The position numbers and the translations under genes were made by a program. A model generated the notes under the pieces. That model was not told the DNA's origin and made no database searches. It saw only the letters and a program-made list of their open reading frames with translations. Positions 34,636 to 45,241 of a DNA stretch of 64,000 bases are shown piece by piece. Positions within the stretch are counted from its first letter, which is position 1. Each line of letters opens with the position of its first letter. The stretch spans positions 27,508,297 to 27,572,296 of the forward strand of contig OY294068.1 in the NCBI GenBank assembly GCA_958510875.1. Reading direction: 5' to 3'. This DNA is from Endomychus coccineus (lineage: Eukaryota; Arthropoda; Insecta; Coleoptera; Endomychidae).

Positions 34636-34876
34636 TTATAATGGAAGTTCCATATATATTCAATAAATGTTCTTAATGTGAGTTGGTTGTTTGCGTGTAT
34701 TTATCCACAGTCTAAAATGAATATTAAAAAACGGTAGGGACCGATTTTGTCGGCCTAGGTCAGCGAAAGAAGTTCCTTGCCTACCAACGGACTAAAATAC
34801 TAGGTTGGGGTATTTTGGGGTCTGAAGTTACCCCGAGAAAGTAGGCATTTTCGGGCGATTCCAGAAAAACTATTCA

Positions 34877-35005
34877 TATTGACGTAATATTAGAAAATCA
34901 ACCGTTCTGACTATGTAGGCCAGTTGAAATATGAATACTGAATATGCGAACTAAAGCATCAAATAACGTCTTCCGAAAATATTCAAATGAAAAGCTGATA
35001 GAATA
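34877..35005 (+). repeat. direct repeat right of the tyrosine recombinase remnant
   Basis: Partner of 33344-33470. The offset between copies is about 1,533 bases. It lies 240 bases after the recombinase stop. Confidence 0.85.
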
Positions 35006-35009
35006 ATTT

Positions 35010-36895
35010 TCAAGGCGTAGACTTAGATATCATTCAGTCTGCGTATCATTTGTCTGAATATAATATCTCGTATTTTGGTGTGACAGAATAGTTTGTGATG
35101 TTGACAACATGAAAAAATTCATCAGTCATTTTGCGGTACATGGATAATAGTGGACGAAGATTAATTTATTCATGCATTGAACTGACAATATTCATGTGTG
35201 CTGAAAAATAATGTTGAATACATTATCAAGAGTTATTTTTACATATTTCGATCCTCAACGTTAATCTACTCTTCATTGATTATTATTGGAAAATTGATAC
35301 TACTTGGTAGACTATTTCTCAATTCGAAGATTCTGATATTATCCAGTTTGCGGTATCTTTTGTCTTTGGGAAGTTCTGTTTCATGTGATTATAGAAAATT
35401 TGGATGCAACCAAAACTCAAGCTCGTATTTTGTCCAGGGGAAGATCCCACGAAAGGTGCATTTGTGGGACTCTTCGCCTAGTGAGGTCCTTCCTGATGCC
35501 TCAACCACTCCCAATGTTTCATGCTAGAGTCGATGAAAAACGTTCCATCACATGACAGAATACGTCTTTAGGGACTCGAACACGCATCAGACGCCATGAC
35601 ACCTCGTCTAGAATCTTTACAAACAGCCTATATAGTCACAAACCGATTGAAAAAAGACAGTTCCATCTTTGTAGTTCATTCACAGACGGCGCAGACAGAT
35701 AGCTATGACAGTTCATAGATTCGCACGTGACAGCTCATAGATCCACCATGACAGTTCCACAATGACAAGCTAGCGTGTTACACTGTCTAAAAAAAGCTAT
35801 AATAATCTGAATAGCAGTTTCCTCTTGGAATTTTGAATTATGAAACTTGTATTGACTATGAGTATCATCTATCTTTCAATAGATAATCGATCGATATAGA
35901 TTCTCATTCAAATACTTTTAATGTACTTATTTTCCATTTTAATGTAAGGAGCTTCATAAAGTCGCTGATTTTTGTCTTCATCTCCATAATTTCAAATTTA
36001 TTCTACCTTTATTGAGTTTGAATATGTAAGTCAGTATTTCTCATGAATAAGTCAGGATGTAAGTGCAATACATCTGCTCCGAAGAAACGCAAGGCAGAAG
36101 GAAACTAGTAAATAACATGAAAAATGTTTCTTTGTTAGACGAGAGTTTTAATGGCGTTCTACATAGTCTCGCTTTTAACCCCTGTTAGCCCACTGACATG
36201 TCCCGGTTGAATAAACCTCTAAGTTGAACTTACTCACTGAAATTTTCCGGTGGAGTTTTGTCATTCAAATAAAATACAACAATGAAACCTTGGTAATATA
36301 CGGGTACCTGCTCAGCTTTGATAATTATTTGCAAAACAAATTTTAGTTAATTCCTATATTAATATTTGACTGATGCTTTATGGAAGTTGTAAATGCAACC
36401 AATATTATACAGATTTGAATAATATGGTATAATATATTACAGTATTATATCATTATTATTATGGTTGAAGTTCCCACGAACAATTTCAACGTTACATAGT
36501 TCATGTTTCGAATTATTTTTTGCAAAAAATAAATAAATGTTTTGTGTGTTTTTAATTTAATCAGACTTATTTGAAATTGTCGTTCTGTAAGTGGATTCGA
36601 ACGTTGGTGGATTGTTGATATGAGAAAAGCTATGAGTAAAGAAACAATCAATAATCTGAGATAGTGATGAACTATGTATTCTGTGGAAATCCATTTTAAT
36701 GAAATGAAATAAAACTATTTTTTGTCTAATTTCCACAAAAGATTTTATTTTCCAATAAACATGACCGGTTACAACTTTCACATCATTATCTAGTGAATAA
36801 AGAAACAACAGGTATATTTATTTATACATAAAGTTCACAGATTCAGTAATGGGGAGGGATTAAGGTCCAATTGGCTATTGTATTGTATTTGGATT
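35010..36895. other. unassigned; short TGACAG tandem at 35.7 kb
   Basis: TGACAG followed by (T/C)TCATAGAT or similar recurs at 35706, 35728, 35749 and, as TGACAAGC, 35763. Periods are 22, 21 and 14 bases. No gene is supported in the rest. Confidence 0.4.
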
Positions 36896-36899
36896 CTTA

Positions 36900-37465
36900 C
36901 ACAGTTTGTTAATCTCCAAACTTTCCAACAGATTCATCGACTTCCCTTTATTGCAAGTATGAAGGATTTTAAGATTATCTATTGTTATTTTATGATTTGA
37001 AATATTAACATGTTCGAAGATTGCATATTTACTATTGGAGGAAATATGTTCTTAGAAACGTGATTCGAAATTGCGACCCTTCCGCCTAAGATACGCCATT
37101 TGGCAGTCACCACATTCAATCCTATAGATATCCGATTTTTTGTATTAGTCTGTTATCATGGTTGGTATTTAATATTAATTTGCCCAGATTCAAGCCGCGA
37201 GTAAAAGAAATTGTTATATTAAATTTTTTGAAATTATTACTCGAACTGTTTGATAATTCGTCAAAATAACTAGAACATGCATATTTCTTTTCTGGTGTTT
37301 CTGTTATGGAATATAATGACTGAGAAATTTGTTTTTGTTCTTTACAATTAATGATTTGGTTAATGAATTGAATAGGAATATTGTTATTTGAAGCTATCTG
37401 TTTAATTGTACTGATTTCTGTCTCATAATCTGAAATATCGTCAACATAGCTGTACTAGAGAAGGA
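36900..37465 (-). pseudogene. Penelope-like element relic
   Basis: From about 37460 on the minus strand, YSYVDDIS (reverse transcriptase catalytic box) is joined directly to ETEISTIKQIASNNNIPIQF, which belongs well downstream in intact proteins, so an internal deletion has removed the middle. SDIYRIECGDCQMAYLRRKG near 37130-37080 is a GIY-YIG start in which YIG has become YLR. Stops interrupt both parts. Confidence 0.75.
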
Positions 37466-37469
37466 TATG

Positions 37470-37890
37470 TTTTTGTGAGGAGGACTGTGTTTTGCAAAAC
37501 TAGTCTTAGCAAGACGTGTCAGTCAGTAACTCGCGGGAGACGTGAGGGTGTACATCAATTTGAGAATTCTTGACATCACGAAAGAAGTTTCATTTCTTCC
37601 ACCCACTTTCTGATAAAGTAAGAACATGTGTTTGATTGACATCAAAATTCCCCGCTATTTGACGATTTGATATGTCGGGATCTTCCTCAACCGATGATCA
37701 TGTCAATATATCCATATCATCGTTCAAAAGTTGAGGACATACTGGTCACTGTTGGAGAAAAAGAGACATAGAGGGTACTCACACGCGCTTATAAGTCACG
37801 TATCACGCTCATTCTATTCTGGGTAGGGGATAATGCTATCCTCCTGTTTGTCGCAATGCTATCCTCATCTTTGTCGCACGTATATACTTC
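37470..37890. other. unassigned sequence
   Basis: No feature is supported. It contains a short repeat of TGCTATCCTC near 37833 and 37857. Confidence 0.35.
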
Positions 37891-37894
37891 CAAT

Positions 37895-38115
37895 CATAGT
37901 CAAAGTATACAGGTCTGCCGGAGCCTCCCTTCTACTCTTTTTAAAATTCGAGTGCAAGCTGATTGGTCGTTTACTTCGTTTATTTAATGTTATTGACGAC
38001 GATATAATATGATGTTGTTACGTGCTGGCGATGTGATTGGAGGAGCTCGGTGACGTCACCTAGCGCGAAAAACGATGAAAGGAAGGCTCCGGCAGACCTG
38101 TATACTTTGACTATG
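37895..38115. mobile_element. MITE with 35-bp TIRs, related ends to the 22.3-kb MITE
   Basis: Left (37895-37929) and right (38081-38115) ends are complementary at 34 of 35 positions. They begin CATAGTCA and contain TATACAGGTCTGC, which is shared with the right arm of the MITE at 22.3 kb. Flanks CTTCCAAT and CTTCATCT could be an eroded 8-bp duplication (five of eight match). There is no coding capacity. Inner sequence includes GATTGGTCG and GTGACGTCA. Confidence 0.85.
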
Positions 38116-38119
38116 CTTC

Positions 38120-39685
38120 ATCTGACGCAAGTTGTATATAGACTAGCTGTTGTCCACGAGATACGTCGGCTGCGCCCAAGTTCCAATATTTTTTCTATAT
38201 TTCTAATGAGTAGAAACAGCTGAAGGCGTGGAAAGACGTGAAATTATAATTTATGTCCTGTGATATCTACGTTATGAAATGGTTCGTCACGGACATTATG
38301 TGACTGTCGATACATCAGCTGTGTCATGTAAACGTTAACTGTCGTGTTGATGGGTTATGGGTTGTCTGTCATAGCATTCTATCTTATGATATTTTTTTTT
38401 CTGTATTTTGAATCCAATCTAACTTATACAGTTAACTTCGTAAGTGGAATCGGCTAAGTATACTTCTCCTTAACCCGAACGAATTAGTCCTGCTCATAAA
38501 ATCAAAGTGCGCGTAATTTAGTTTGACTCAAACAGAAACAACCTTTGTCTAAGACACCTTGCGTATGGCAAAATTTGCTTGTTCTTTGATAGGGCATTAG
38601 AATTATCTAGTGATGAGCTAGAAGATATATTTAATAATACATAAGATATCCCAAACATTTGGAAACATTTCTTTAGCAAGGGAAATAAACATATATTATC
38701 GAGTTTTATAAGCCTGTAACGATCCAGAAAAAATTATCTATATATCTACTATCTGAGAGTAATAATTACCTTACTGAGTGAAAAATCGTTAAAATATGTT
38801 CTGAATTATTCAAGGGCATATGCCCACGTTTTTTGAATTCTTAAATCTACTATCTGAGAGTAATAATTACCGCACTGAATGAAAAATCATTGAAATGTGT
38901 TCTGAATTATTTAAGGCCATATTGCCCTCGTTTTTTGAATTCTTGAAAATTCGTACTCTTCAACTCAAACTGTTTGAGATAACAAATAATAATTCGAGTT
39001 ATGAAGAGTTGAATGTACTATATTCCATGGACTATTAAATTATCCTATCCTATCTTTGGTTTCATGTGGGGCAAACTCATCATCATTATAATATTGATTC
39101 TCTAAATTTCTCCAGATTAATCAGTAGACAAATAATAATTACGATCGATGTGGTTGCAATTTGGCGGATGTGCCAGATGAATCAATCTTAGGATACTAAT
39201 GTACGGATTCTTATCTTCGTGGATCAGCACGTCTCAGGTTATATTATACTACCTCATATTTTGAACCCGGATTGTTATCGAATATGATTACCAACAATTT
39301 AGATTCTTGAAATACAGTTACGATTGAAATGTACATAAATTGGCGGATGCGCCAGACGAGTTCATTTGTGGTTGTGGTTAATCCAAGAGTAGGAGCTTCT
39401 ATTGCTGAGTGTCAGGTGTTGAACACTGCAACAACAAAATTTCCTAGTGGTTGACATCATCTTATCGAGCATGAGAGCATCTCAATTATTACGAGGAAAG
39501 CAAGTAAACCAAGATCGACCAAGGTATGATCGAAAACTGAAGATCTTCACCTTCAGGTTACTCATACTATATGAGCAGCCTCCGCATATAGTTTCATTCT
39601 GAAATCTTTTAATTAATTATAATTTTTTGAGAAATTATAGTGCCTATTTCCATTGTAACAAAATTGTCGGCTACTAGTGTAACAA
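38120..39685. other. unassigned; one tandem duplication and one spaced duplication
   Basis: CTACTATCTGAGAGTAATAA starts two adjacent units of about 101 bases (38744-38844 and 38845-38945). TTGGCGGATGTGCCAGA near 39156 recurs as TTGGCGGATGCGCCAGA near 39340. No gene is supported. Confidence 0.5.
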
Positions 39686-39689
39686 TTGA

Positions 39690-39870
39690 GAAAAAAATAA
39701 TGAATATTTATTTCTTGTTTGATTCTGCCGGATAATAATGATAAGGTCTCTCTAGTCAAGCATTACTACAAATTAATCGTTCTGAATAACTGTTTCGCTC
39801 TCTCATAGAACTCATCAGCAGAACGAGAAACAACAAGAAATAAATATTCAATATTGTTACATTAATTGTT
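39690..39870. repeat. inverted-repeat element carrying a hammerhead
   Basis: AATGAATATTTATTTCTTGT (about 39702-39721) faces ACAAGAAATAAATATTCAAT (about 39834-39853), almost exact complements, with TGTAACAATT and ATTGTTACA further out. The hammerhead lies between the arms. The whole could be a small non-autonomous element or a Penelope end. Confidence 0.65.
39778..39825 (-). ncRNA. hammerhead ribozyme motif with complete invariant blocks
   Basis: On the minus strand: CGTTCTG (39825-39819), CTGATGA (39818-39812), stem II GTTCT-ATGAG-AGAGC, GAAA (39796-39793), CAGTTATT, then CAGAACG (39784-39778). Stem I is a perfect 7-bp helix, stem II five pairs. The cleavage triplet would be AUU, a permitted NUH. 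The weak point is stem III, where C faces A instead of G. It sits in a 165-bp inverted-repeat unit. Confidence 0.65.
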
Positions 39871-39871
39871 A

Positions 39872-40425
39872 CATTGGTTGTGTTCGGTATCGCAATCTGG
39901 CGCTGAAACAGTCCGAGAAATGTATCAGTCAATGTTGTATATTGTCGGCTTTCTTACTAAGACATCTAGTCGTAGATAGCGTTAGATATTTTTAGTTCTC
40001 TATAGCATATCATCGTACAGAGAAATATGAACGAGTTAATTTATTCCTGTATTATTCTAACATCCGTAACTTGAACGTATTAAATTATCAATATATGTTG
40101 GCTTTCGTGCTTTTTATATGATTCTTTTTTTTTGCCCTCATTCTCTTCATGTAAGCTGGAGTCCTGGATATGTAACAACGTTGCGTAGAGTCCGCCTCTG
40201 AAGCATTGATTGCATATTCAATTTTATTCATCAGACAAATGCGAGCGAATCGAAAAGTATCAGATATCCAAGTAAATTAAATTCAGGTTCTCAGTGTGAG
40301 AGGATGGAATAAGGCAGTAAATTAATATCCGAGGGAGAATCAGTAATATGAGTAGCACTTACACTACGTTCGATCATAAAAGATAACAAAAAAATGATAG
40401 CAAATGTCATGACTGCGAATAGGTG
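39872..40425. other. unassigned sequence
   Basis: No feature is supported between the inverted-repeat unit and the tail of the minus-strand LINE. Confidence 0.35.
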
Positions 40426-40427
40426 AT

Positions 40428-40447
40428 ATAATAATAATAATAATATA
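40428..40447 (-). repeat. (ATT)n tail of the minus-strand LINE
   Basis: A short ATT microsatellite follows the AATAAAG signal on the minus strand and marks the 3 prime end of the element. Confidence 0.75.
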
Positions 40448-40622
40448 ACTTTATTGAGAAGAAATACTCTAATGGGAGGCGAAGATCTAGCATAAGCTAC
40501 TCAACTTGACCCCCCAGAGAGCAAAATAAAAGATACAAATTCTAAACCTAAGCCTAATTAAATTAATACAAACAAAAAAGAAAAAGACGATCAGAATGAT
40601 GACGAGCAATGAGAACACACTC

Positions 40623-43427
40623 TCAGCCCTCCGAAAAAATTCTGTCTCTAAGCCTCAAACGAAAACGAAAGCTCTTCACTGATAAGTTTTCTTGCTGTAA
40701 ACAGTACTTATTAAATATTACCGGCGCATTGTACGAAAAAGATCTACGAAACATGGAAGAACGAAATCTAGGCAAGGAAAGTGTATTTACATGTCTCAAA
40801 TGAAGATCATGCACATCCTGTCTAAAAGTAAGCTTCTGCCTCAAGTAAAGTGGTGACGAGGTAGACAACAATTTACAAACAAACATTGAGAAGTGGTAAC
40901 TGTATAACTGGTCAACCCTAAGCCATCTGAGCTCCTTTATCTTATGTGAGATGTGGTCAAACTTTGCAAAACCAAAAACAAATCGAGCACATGAATTAAC
41001 AATCTTCTGCAAACGATACTTGCAAAGTTTATCCAAACAGGGGAAATATACCACATTGCAATAATGAAGTAGTGGAATCACTAAACACTCACAAAGTTTT
41101 TTTCGCATTTTGAAGTTGATAATATGGTAGTTTGAGTACATCAATTTGAGTGCAAGATAGGCTTTTTTTACAACATATGAGACATGCTCTCTAAATCTCA
41201 AGTTAGTGTCAAAAATAACGCCTAAATTTCTCCCAGTCTCTACGTACTTAATAAGCTCACCGTCTATCATCAACTTAAAGTTCTGCAGGATATGAGTCCT
41301 GCGGTTCCTTGGACAAAATACCATATACATGCACTTTTTTAGATTCAATTTAAGATTGTTTTCACGCGCATAATCAGAAATAGAAGCCAAGTCACGATTT
41401 AAAGCAGCAGCAGCTTGTATGACGTCCCCAGGTAAAAAGACAGACCGAATCTGAGTGTCATCCGCAAACATCTGCATCTTAGACTGGCGAATACTCTCAA
41501 ACATATCGGTCGTATAAATCAGAAACAATAAGGGACCAAGCACAGAACCCTGGGGAACCCCAGAGGTAATATAACGAACCGAGGACCTTTCACCCCTGCA
41601 TTCAACAACCTGTGTCCTCTCACAAAGATAAGACATAAAAAAATTACAAACTGTATCGCTGAAACCATAAAACCTCAACTTGGCTACTAGAAGGGAGTGG
41701 TCCAGCGTATCGAAGGCTTTTGAGAAATCTAATAATACCAATGCAGATGCATGTCCTTGGTCTATACTTCTCACAATATCATCCACAATATTAGCCAAGA
41801 CTGTTACCGTACTGTGGCCCTTTCTAAAACCAGATTGCAGATCCGAAACAATTCCCACTTCAGTAATATATGTGTGAATCTGTCTGTATAGAATCTTTTC
41901 CAGGACTTTACCACATAATGGTATAATGCTTATTGGTCTTAAAACGGAATATGACTCAGGATCAGTGACTTTAGGCAAGGGCTTCACAATGGAAAGTTTC
42001 CATAAGGTCGGGAAGAATCCTATCTCCAGACAGCAATTAATTATATGTGTCAAATGTAAGCAAATAGTGGGCAAACATAGTTTCAACATCTTGGAATTTA
42101 TCCCATCGCTACCATAGACTTCCGAACCCATCCCTTGAACAACAGATCTAACCTCATCTGGCGTCGTAAGAACAAAATTGAAAGAATGTTGGGCATCATA
42201 TTTTCTACCTTTCAAGCTATTAACCATGTTGGGACAGTTATCTGGAGGGCAAAACACAGAACAAAAGTAATTATTAATTTCCTCAGGATGACTTAAGCTA
42301 GCCGGTATGTCTGCTGTACGAGTATATTTAATCTTGAGGTTACCCAAAGCTCTCCATAGCTGTTTAGAATCTTTCTCCCCATCAAGGTGGTTCAAGTAGG
42401 CAATTTTTTCTCTTCTAATTGCTCCCAATGTGAAGTTACGTAACTGCTTATAGAAAATCCAGTCCTTTATTTGTTTAGTAGCTCTATATTTGCTCTGAGC
42501 TCTATCTCTCAACTTCATCATTTGCTTAATGGTATCCGTTATCCAAGGAGCATGCGGCTTTGTGATAAGAGCAGATTTAAATGGAGCATGCTTATCAAAA
42601 AGCGTTAATAAATTATAATTGAATCGTTCCACTTTACGATCAATGTCTGTCTCATAAAAAATGGCATCCCAGTCCGCAAGACATAAATCGGACAGAAAGT
42701 CGCTAAGGCTAAAGCGCCTAAAATCCCGATAGTAGACAACCTTAGGCTTTATACGAGGCAATTCACATCTGACTCTGAGAAACACCAGCCTGTGATCCGA
42801 TATAAGATCTGCGTTTAATGTACCAGACTCTGTAATAGCGATCTTCTCCGAAGCATACATTACATCAATCAATTTTTCTGTTGTTGGCGTAATGCGCGTG
42901 GGTTCTGAAATTATTTGACTAAGACCATAGGAAACCATGCATTGACTAAGTGGGTTATTCAAAAAGTGATCAATGTTTACGTCACCCGTCACAATAATAT
43001 CATCAAACTGAGGTGAAACGAAAGACATAATACTATCCATGTGCTCAATAAACGAACAAGTTGAAGTTTTGGGAGCCTTGTATATAACACCTAGCAAAAC
43101 AGTAAGCTTTCCAACCGAAACCTTGAGCCACAAATCCTCTACACCCTCTGTAGTCAAAAAGTCATTAAAAACTACTGACGCATTCAATCCATGTTTAACG
43201 TAACAACCCAAGCCACCTCCCCGCCCCAGACGGTCTTTTCTAAAAAATCTGTAACCTGGTATACCTACCACATTCGTCGGTATAGACTCGTTCAACCATG
43301 TTTCCGACACGCTTATGATACTAAAATCTCCACTTGCAACTAAATTGACAAAACTATCAAAGCCAGTGAAGAGCGATCTAACATTAAGATGGCAGACAGA
43401 TAAAAATAATTGGGCAGCATTAACCAT
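40623..43427 (-). CDS. LINE ORF2: APE endonuclease and reverse transcriptase, intact
   Basis: The 934-residue protein nicks target DNA and copies the element RNA there. Its N-terminal APE-type endonuclease shows CHLNVRSL (12-19), ISVSETWL, VTGDVNIDHFL and LISDHRLV, which hold the usual Asn, Glu, Asp and His sites. The reverse transcriptase (about 430-690) has GSDGINSKML, VLRPISIIPL, SGFRKGHST, LLDFSKAFDTLDHSLL, SGVPQGSVLGPLLFLIY and the catalytic FADDT near residue 652. The C-terminal part has RNLGVIFDTNLRFREHVS and a His/Cys-containing thumb. No RNase H domain is seen. Start at 43427 overlaps the ORF1 stop, which suggests translation by termination and reinitiation. Confidence 0.95.
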   Translation of the reverse strand: MVNAAQLFLSVCHLNVRSLFTGFDSFVNLVASGDFSIISVSETWLNESIPTNVVGIPGYRFFRKDRLGRGGGLGCYVKHGLNASVVFNDFLTTEGVEDLWLKVSVGKLTVLLGVIYKAPKTSTCSFIEHMDSIMSFVSPQFDDIIVTGDVNIDHFLNNPLSQCMVSYGLSQIISEPTRITPTTEKLIDVMYASEKIAITESGTLNADLISDHRLVFLRVRCELPRIKPKVVYYRDFRRFSLSDFLSDLCLADWDAIFYETDIDRKVERFNYNLLTLFDKHAPFKSALITKPHAPWITDTIKQMMKLRDRAQSKYRATKQIKDWIFYKQLRNFTLGAIRREKIAYLNHLDGEKDSKQLWRALGNLKIKYTRTADIPASLSHPEEINNYFCSVFCPPDNCPNMVNSLKGRKYDAQHSFNFVLTTPDEVRSVVQGMGSEVYGSDGINSKMLKLCLPTICLHLTHIINCCLEIGFFPTLWKLSIVKPLPKVTDPESYSVLRPISIIPLCGKVLEKILYRQIHTYITEVGIVSDLQSGFRKGHSTVTVLANIVDDIVRSIDQGHASALVLLDFSKAFDTLDHSLLVAKLRFYGFSDTVCNFFMSYLCERTQVVECRGERSSVRYITSGVPQGSVLGPLLFLIYTTDMFESIRQSKMQMFADDTQIRSVFLPGDVIQAAAALNRDLASISDYARENNLKLNLKKCMYMVFCPRNRRTHILQNFKLMIDGELIKYVETGRNLGVIFDTNLRFREHVSYVVKKAYLALKLMYSNYHIINFKMRKKLCECLVIPLLHYCNVVYFPCLDKLCKYRLQKIVNSCARFVFGFAKFDHISHKIKELRWLRVDQLYSYHFSMFVCKLLSTSSPLYLRQKLTFRQDVHDLHLRHVNTLSLPRFRSSMFRRSFSYNAPVIFNKYCLQQENLSVKSFRFRLRLRDRIFSEG

Positions 43428-44829
43428 AATTAGTTCTCTCCTTTAATCGTTCAATTGCAAGGCAATAACATCGACAGGCTGAATCAAACACAGTATGATC
43501 CGTAGGTATGTCAGTTCTAAATTTTTCGTTATGAGACTTACAATTAATACAACATTTGGCTTGGGAATTGCAATCCTTCCTATGGTGATCTCCAGCACAC
43601 ACTGGACAAACTATATTTCCTCGACAGTTTGATTGAGTATGGCCATACATCGAACACTTGTAACAACGGACCACTGACAGATGCACCTTAGCAACACATC
43701 TCCCGCAGCCTACATAGAGGAAACCACGCGATTTAATCATATTAAAGATCTGAGGACTAGTCTCCAGAATAACATTGACGCCACTCCGAGCTCGTAGTTT
43801 AGATACAACCCTGAGATCATCCACCCCACAATTTAAATCATTCCTTTCAATAATGTCAGACAAAATTTGTTCACCATCCGCAACCTCAGTTTCCACCTCA
43901 TAAAGTATTAATCTAGGAGAAAGTTTCTTTGGTACGCTAAAAGTACAACCACGTAAACCATCATTTTGCAATAACACATCCTTCAGTTTCTGTAACGAGG
44001 CATCCCCATCACAATTCACAAGAATGCCATCCTTAATTCGCCTTGTACCAACAACTTTAACATCACGGGACGATGAAACGTTTGACTTAACCTGTCTTTC
44101 TACTTGATCATTAGAAACCGAACTATTCACTGACTTCACAAGCAGAACTGATCGATCCTTATTTGCGGCAAACATACTCTTTGTGACCTGACTGTATGTA
44201 GGAGCAACAGGCGGTGACTCATTATCGACAGGCATCTTATAAGACTTCGAAAAAGATATCTCCATATGATGAATTTTTTCCCTCTGCAAATCGCTGGAAT
44301 ATTTCACTTCCTCATACAAAGAATTTAACAAAAACATTTCCCGTTTCAAACATTCATTTTCTTTACGAACTAGACGAAGTTCCACTGAAATATCGGGTAT
44401 ATCATTAGGTATGCACTGCTTACACAGCCAATTGTGCTTGTTTAACATGACAATGGTAGAAATCTTATCATAGCAATTGTTATGTAAAACGGCGCTGCAA
44501 GTGTTATTACAGCACTCGACACAATCGCCTGGAATGACGAGGTCGCAGCAAAATGTACACTTTACAGCCTCTGTGCCACTCTTGTTTAATGAGTCTTCAC
44601 AGTTCTCAGTTTGACTAATTGAAACACTATCCACCGGAGAACATCTATCACATAGCCAAGAAGAAATTTCATAATCGCTAGTCATCTGATGATATACAGA
44701 TACAGGAATCTTGACACAATCAAGATGAAAAGAATTCTGACACGTAACACAACTAATTGTATCGTCATAGCGATCCACTTTACGCTCGCATTTACCGCAA
44801 GTCAAACCGCGTGCCTTGTTCGGCATCAC
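43420..44829 (-). CDS. LINE ORF1: PHD fingers, coiled coil and zinc knuckles, intact
   Basis: This 469-residue protein is the RNA-binding partner of ORF2 in CR1-type LINEs. Two PHD-like cysteine/histidine clusters come first: CGKCERKVDRY with HLDC and WLCDRC (about 12-65), and CTFCCDL with HNNC and WLCKQC (about 90-140). A charged helix (about 150-195, RLVRKENECLKREM) may be a coiled coil. A globular middle part with VVGTRRIKDGILV follows. Near the C terminus CYKCSMYGHTQSNC, CPVCAGDHHRKDC and CCINC form zinc knuckles (about 390-440). It overlaps ORF2 by 8 bases. No stop or shift is seen. Confidence 0.93.
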   Translation of the reverse strand: MMPNKARGLTCGKCERKVDRYDDTISCVTCQNSFHLDCVKIPVSVYHQMTSDYEISSWLCDRCSPVDSVSISQTENCEDSLNKSGTEAVKCTFCCDLVIPGDCVECCNNTCSAVLHNNCYDKISTIVMLNKHNWLCKQCIPNDIPDISVELRLVRKENECLKREMFLLNSLYEEVKYSSDLQREKIHHMEISFSKSYKMPVDNESPPVAPTYSQVTKSMFAANKDRSVLLVKSVNSSVSNDQVERQVKSNVSSSRDVKVVGTRRIKDGILVNCDGDASLQKLKDVLLQNDGLRGCTFSVPKKLSPRLILYEVETEVADGEQILSDIIERNDLNCGVDDLRVVSKLRARSGVNVILETSPQIFNMIKSRGFLYVGCGRCVAKVHLSVVRCYKCSMYGHTQSNCRGNIVCPVCAGDHHRKDCNSQAKCCINCKSHNEKFRTDIPTDHTVFDSACRCYCLAIERLKERTNYG

Positions 44830-44930
44830 GACCTCAACTGAAGAACTATGAATAACTTTTCTGCCGAAAAGAGATCTGCAACGTCGGAGCTAAACTTATC
44901 CCTATTGAATATCTGCATTAAATTCATTCG

Positions 44931-45240
44931 GTAGGATATTTCATCCATTTATGAAATCCTAATACTGCAACAGTACAATATCGAAGTCATGTTTGGAATC
45001 TACAAAAAACTACTTTACTGAGTTGTTTCATTTGTCATAATATACCTCAATCTGATAGAGCAAGTATCGGAAGATTAAGGAGAAAAAGTGGAGCTGGTAG
45101 GATTCAAAGTCAGTTGATGAAGAGCTTATTCAAACTCGCCTTTCTAATTGATAGCAAATTTGAAATCTAAAGGAGAAATTAATCAGATATTCAACCTGCC
45201 GAAGTGTCTAGGCAAGTTGTGGTTAATTGTGGCAAGTTGA
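44931..45240. other. unassigned sequence upstream of the LINE
   Basis: No feature is supported. Part may belong to the LINE 5 prime UTR. Confidence 0.3.
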
Positions 45241-45241
45241 G

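Larger units (their letters stand above)
40428..44930 (-). mobile_element. full-length LINE, both ORFs intact (CR1-like)
   Basis: ORF1 (44829-43420) and ORF2 (43427-40623) overlap by 8 bases, ATGGTTAA, so ORF2 starts inside the last codons of ORF1. The 3 prime UTR ends with AATAAAG and a short (ATT)n run (40447-40428). The PHD-type ORF1 and FADDT reverse transcriptase suit the CR1/Jockey branch. The 5 prime limit is approximate. This is the only element here with no visible coding lesion. Confidence 0.88.

Noticed and set aside
41680..42117. Plus-strand open frames inside the 40.4-44.9 kb LINE
   Set aside because: They are antisense shadows of the intact ORF2.
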